64,000 bases of DNA from DASUPK01 sp963782345 (GTDB taxonomy: Bacteria; Actinomycetota; Thermoleophilia; Solirubrobacterales; 70-9). The notes beneath the pieces were generated by a model. That model searched no databases, was not told the DNA's origin, and was given only the letters and a program-made list of their open reading frames with translations. Below are positions 61,570-64,000 of this stretch, in pieces. The position numbers and the translations under genes were made by a program. The stretch is taken from positions 310,001 to 374,000 of the forward strand of contig CAWAJF010000007.1 in the NCBI GenBank assembly GCA_963782345.1. The letters are read 5' to 3'. Numbering within the stretch: position 1 is the stretch's first letter; the number at the start of each line of letters is the position of its first letter.

Positions 61570-61945
61570 TATTTCCCCTCTGCTCTTCGTCTGACGAGGA
61601 ACGGTCCACAGTCAAGCCATCGGTGATTGGATCGCGTGGGCGAAGCCCGAAGGCACCCTCGCGCTTCAGTGCAACGTGCCCACCCTCGTCGCGACCAGGG
61701 TGGGGTTGGTGACGGTCGCATTCCCGGTCCCGAACCGTCGCAGTTCGCTTGCTCCGCCGGGCCATACCATTGGACCCGCGCCGCAACGACCCTAGGGGCG
61801 CGAACGCTCGGGGTCATCGTGGTCGCCACCACGAACTTTTGTCCGGAGAAGGGGTCCCCCGGTAACACGGCGGCAGCAGACACCGGAAGCTGGTTTCGCG
61901 CCCGGCTTGCGTCTGAAGCAAGGGCAGTCGTGCTCTTCAGGCATC

Positions 61946-61990
61946 TGCGGGGCGCTTTACCGGTCCATATCAACGGAAAAGCGCCCCGCA
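61946..61990. other. long GC-rich hairpin
   Basis: TGCGGGGCGCTTT and AAAGCGCCCCGCA are perfect complements separated by 19 nt. No T run follows, so it may be an RNA structure or protein-binding dyad rather than a terminator. Confidence 0.45.
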
Positions 61991-62056
61991 CGGCCGGACT
62001 CGGCATGCGCGGGCCGCCGTGCTCCCGCTATGCGCGAGGACGAGCACTGCCACCCA

Positions 62057-62087
62057 TCAGTGCTCGGTTTCGCGCGTAGGGGGAGCG
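62057..62087. repeat. dispersed intergenic repeat, copy at 62.1 kb
   Basis: CAGTGCTCGGTTTCGCGC followed by a G-rich stretch matches 2363-2391 with few differences. An inverted GCACTG lies just upstream, as in the other copy. Confidence 0.5.
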
Positions 62088-62111
62088 CCTCCTTGCGAGA
62101 TACTGACGCCG

Positions 62112-62924
62112 ATGGAGCCTGACGTACAGGTCGATCCGGGTTGGCTCGCCGAACACCTCGATGATCCGGCGGTCCGGCCCGTCGAGGTGGACGTGAGTGC
62201 CGCCGCGTACGACCAGGGGCATATCCCCGGTGCGGTCCTCTGGGACGCGTACCAGGACCTGCGGCACCCCGACTACACGCCGATCGATCCCGATGAGCTC
62301 GACGTGGTGCTGTCGAGGTCAGGGATGACCCGCGACACCACCGTTGTCTTCTACGGCTATGCCCCGTATCTCGGCTACTGGCTGATGGACCGTCACGGCC
62401 ACGAGCGGATTCGGGTGTTGGACGGCCCGCGCGAACGGTGGGAGGGCGCCGGCCACCCTTGGAGCACCGACGTCCCGGAGCCGGACTCCTCCTCGTATGA
62501 ACGCCGAGGGGAGAAGCCTGAGCTGGTCGTCGGGCGCCAGGAGGTACGAGAGATGATCGGGGATCCCAAGACGCTGCTCCTGGACGTGCGCTCGGAGGAG
62601 GAGTTCATCGGCGAGCGCTTCTGGCCCTCGGGTGCCACCGAAGGTGCCGGGCGCCCAGGTCACATCCCGGGCGCCGTCCACGTCCCCGTCGATCTGGCGC
62701 GGGAAGAGGACGGCTCCCTGGCGGACGGCGAGGATCTGCGGCGGGCCTGCGAGGAACTGGGCGTGGAGTCCGGTCGGAGAGTGGTCACCTACTGCACGAT
62801 CGGGAATCGGGCCAGTCAGGTGGCGTTTGCCCTCAAGCACTTGCTCGGATACCCAGACATGGCCGTGTACTACGGCTCATGGTCTGAGTGGGGAAGCCAG
62901 CCGGACACCCCGGTCGAAACCTGA
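62112..62924 (+). CDS. rhodanese-domain sulfurtransferase
   Basis: The 270-residue protein has two rhodanese domains. The first (VEVDVSAAAYDQGHIPGAVL) has lost the active-site cysteine (VVFYGYAPYLGYW). The second keeps LLLDVRSEEEFIGERFWPSG, HIPGAVHVPVDLA and the catalytic loop TYCTIGNRAS. This is the usual thiosulfate/3-mercaptopyruvate sulfurtransferase layout. The ATG at 62112 is chosen as the first in a protein-like context. Confidence 0.87.
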   Translation: MEPDVQVDPGWLAEHLDDPAVRPVEVDVSAAAYDQGHIPGAVLWDAYQDLRHPDYTPIDPDELDVVLSRSGMTRDTTVVFYGYAPYLGYWLMDRHGHERIRVLDGPRERWEGAGHPWSTDVPEPDSSSYERRGEKPELVVGRQEVREMIGDPKTLLLDVRSEEEFIGERFWPSGATEGAGRPGHIPGAVHVPVDLAREEDGSLADGEDLRRACEELGVESGRRVVTYCTIGNRASQVAFALKHLLGYPDMAVYYGSWSEWGSQPDTPVET

Positions 62925-62990
62925 TCACCTCCGGCCCCTCTCGCTACTCTTCGTCGCGCGGAGGAAGCGTGAGCGAGACAGGAGCGAGGG

Positions 62991-63671
62991 CTAATGCTTC
63001 TTGCGCTTCGGCTTCCTCTTCAGCGCCAGCTTCTTCGTCTGCGTGCTGGCCGAGTTTCCGCTGACGAACACACCGTCGCCGGAAGCGGACACGGCGGTGA
63101 CGTTGACCAGTCGGACCATCACCGCAGGCCCGAAGGAGGCCACGCCGATCGCGTCGCCGCTGCTGGGGTTGACGCAGACGCTATCCCGCAGGACCGTGTC
63201 CCCGGTGAAGTTGCACGCTGCTGTGCCCTCTGAGCTCACGTAGAGCCGCTCTCCGGTTATCAGTCCTGCATTGAGCGCCGCCCCGCTTCCCAGATTGACG
63301 ATCTCCAGGTCACGCAGCTGGGACCCGTCGCCGGCGCTGACGGCGACCCCGTTCCCCCCCGGCTCGTCGAACGTGATCTTCGGTCGTTGTCCGGACGAGA
63401 CGCCGTGAAGGTCGATTACGTGATTGAGCCGCAGATCGCTGGTCTCGAGCAGCTAGCTTCCGGGCATCACCACAACCTCGTCGTTGTTCATCGCCTTGGT
63501 CTCGACCGTGTACTCGAGCAGGCAGGGGCTTGCCTGGCTGCAGGTCGTGCCGGAGCCCGCCGGATCCGCCTAGTAGGTGGCCGCGCTGGCGGCGGCCGGC
63601 GAGGCGCTCGCCGCTGTCGCGATCAGGGCGAGGGCGATCGTGGCGACGCCCCACTTCGGTCTCCAGTTCAT
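62991..63671 (-). pseudogene. secreted repeat (beta-helix-like) protein with two in-frame TAG codons
   Basis: From the ATG at 63671 (AAGGAGATCAAG ribosome site) one frame of 226 codons runs to the TGA- or TAA-type end near 62991. It has a signal peptide (VATIALALIATAASASPAAA), then TAG at 63570-63572 (TY*ADPAGSG), TAG at 63453-63455 (MPGS*LLETSDL), then LNHVIDLHGV, LRDLEIVNLGSGAAL and VMVRLVNVTAVSASGDGVFV, a parallel beta-helix-like pattern. A basic tail KLALKRKPKRKKH ends it. Two nonsense codons in an otherwise intact frame suggest a recent pseudogene or suppressed stops. Confidence 0.65.
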
Positions 63672-64000
63672 CTTGATCTCCTTCCCGCGACGCTTCGTGC
63701 GGGTTGCGGCTATATGCAGTCTAAGACCGTTGAGGGAGTGAGAAGTTGCGGCTCCGGGCCCCGGGCGCCTCGTTCCGCGTGCGGGGAGCACTGCAGCGAA
63801 CCGCGTCCGGTCGCAGAGTCGCGCCTGCTTCCACCGAAACTCAGCACTCCGTCGGCAACGGGTATTTGCCTGGCAATGTTCCCGACTGGTGGACTACCGA
63901 AAACGAGCAGGCAAGCCGGAGTGCCAGGTGGCCTGGGGGCCCGAGTCGGGATTCGGTTCAAATAGGTTGCTCAGAACACCCCAGCTGAGCCAGACGCACC
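63672..64000. other. gene-free end of window with diverged repeat A relative
   Basis: No gene is supported. Around 63765-63885 there are TTCCGCGTGC, CTGCTTCCACCGAAACTCAGCACTC and TATTTGCC blocks in the same order as in repeat A (TTCGCGTGC, CGACGAAACGC-GCACT, CTATTGC), but without the CGCTTATTGC end. Confidence 0.4.

Larger units (their letters stand above)
61570..62111. other. 542-nt region without a convincing gene
   Basis: Minus-strand frames give short stretches such as GDPFSGQKFVVATTMTPSVR, perhaps a gene relic, but I cannot place them. A hairpin (61946-61990) and a dispersed repeat (62057-62087) lie here. Confidence 0.4.

Noticed and set aside
61570..62006. A 145-codon minus-strand frame in the right flank
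   Set aside because: Its composition is uneven, no ribosome site or family is visible, and it overlaps hairpins and repeats. It may be a relic, but not a supported gene.
62991..63671. Genome-wide TAG recoding (pyrrolysine or suppressor) as explanation of the two TAG codons
   Set aside because: Several intact genes here end in TAG (xerD and dnaG, for example) and nothing else reads through TAG.

Overview
The window is high-GC DNA, about two thirds G+C by eye, with dense, mostly minus-strand gene runs joined by 1-11 nt overlaps and frequent GTG/TTG starts. Housekeeping content and order (dgt-dnaG, recO, mutM, xerD-Nudix, pyrG-steA-recN-nadK-tlyA) point to an actinobacterium, most likely of the class Thermoleophilia (Solirubrobacterales-like). 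That placement is inferred from gene order and from the look of several families. No rRNA and no CRISPR array are present.

Positions 1-10.6 kb are a mixed flank: a polytopic membrane protein, small secreted and membrane proteins, a CAT-anticodon tRNA with a terminator and an integration scar, an Hpt-domain protein coupled to a thioredoxin-like lipoprotein, an SDR, two glycosyltransferases, tRNA-Asn and an HNH nuclease-like protein. Positions 10.6-30.1 kb are intact core genome on the minus strand: dnaG, dgt, recO, a P1 peptidase, mutM, xerD, a Nudix hydrolase, a DUF3866 protein, an M20 peptidase, pyrG, a MraY/WecA-like transferase, steA, recN, nadK and tlyA. A MarR/MFS efflux pair interrupts the recN-nadK neighbourhood.

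Positions 30,586-61,540 look like one integrated mobile island of about 31 kb. A perfect 22-bp direct repeat lies at each end. A tyrosine integrase and an excisionase-like gene sit just inside the left end, and short GTGCCAG arm-type repeats lie just inside both ends. The island carries an IS30 element, a second short tyrosine recombinase, a decayed SIR2-HerA anti-phage module, two orphan integration modules containing 3' fragments of tRNA-Pro(GGG), and a large catabolic cluster. That cluster has an APC permease, a metallophosphoesterase, a nucleotidyltransferase-like protein, a glutamine-synthetase-like ligase, E1 alpha and beta, a free-standing lipoyl protein, an E2 catalytic domain without its own lipoyl domain, two SDRs, an alcohol dehydrogenase, an FGGY kinase, a hydroxyacid dehydrogenase and an aldo/keto reductase, with a divergent GntR regulator. 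Many genes at 45.7-51.2 kb carry frameshifts, some in G or C runs, so either decay or sequencing error is possible.

Positions 61.5-64 kb return to the flank: a rhodanese-type sulfurtransferase, a secreted repeat protein interrupted by two in-frame TAG codons, and dispersed intergenic repeats that also occur at 2.4 and 3.6 kb.
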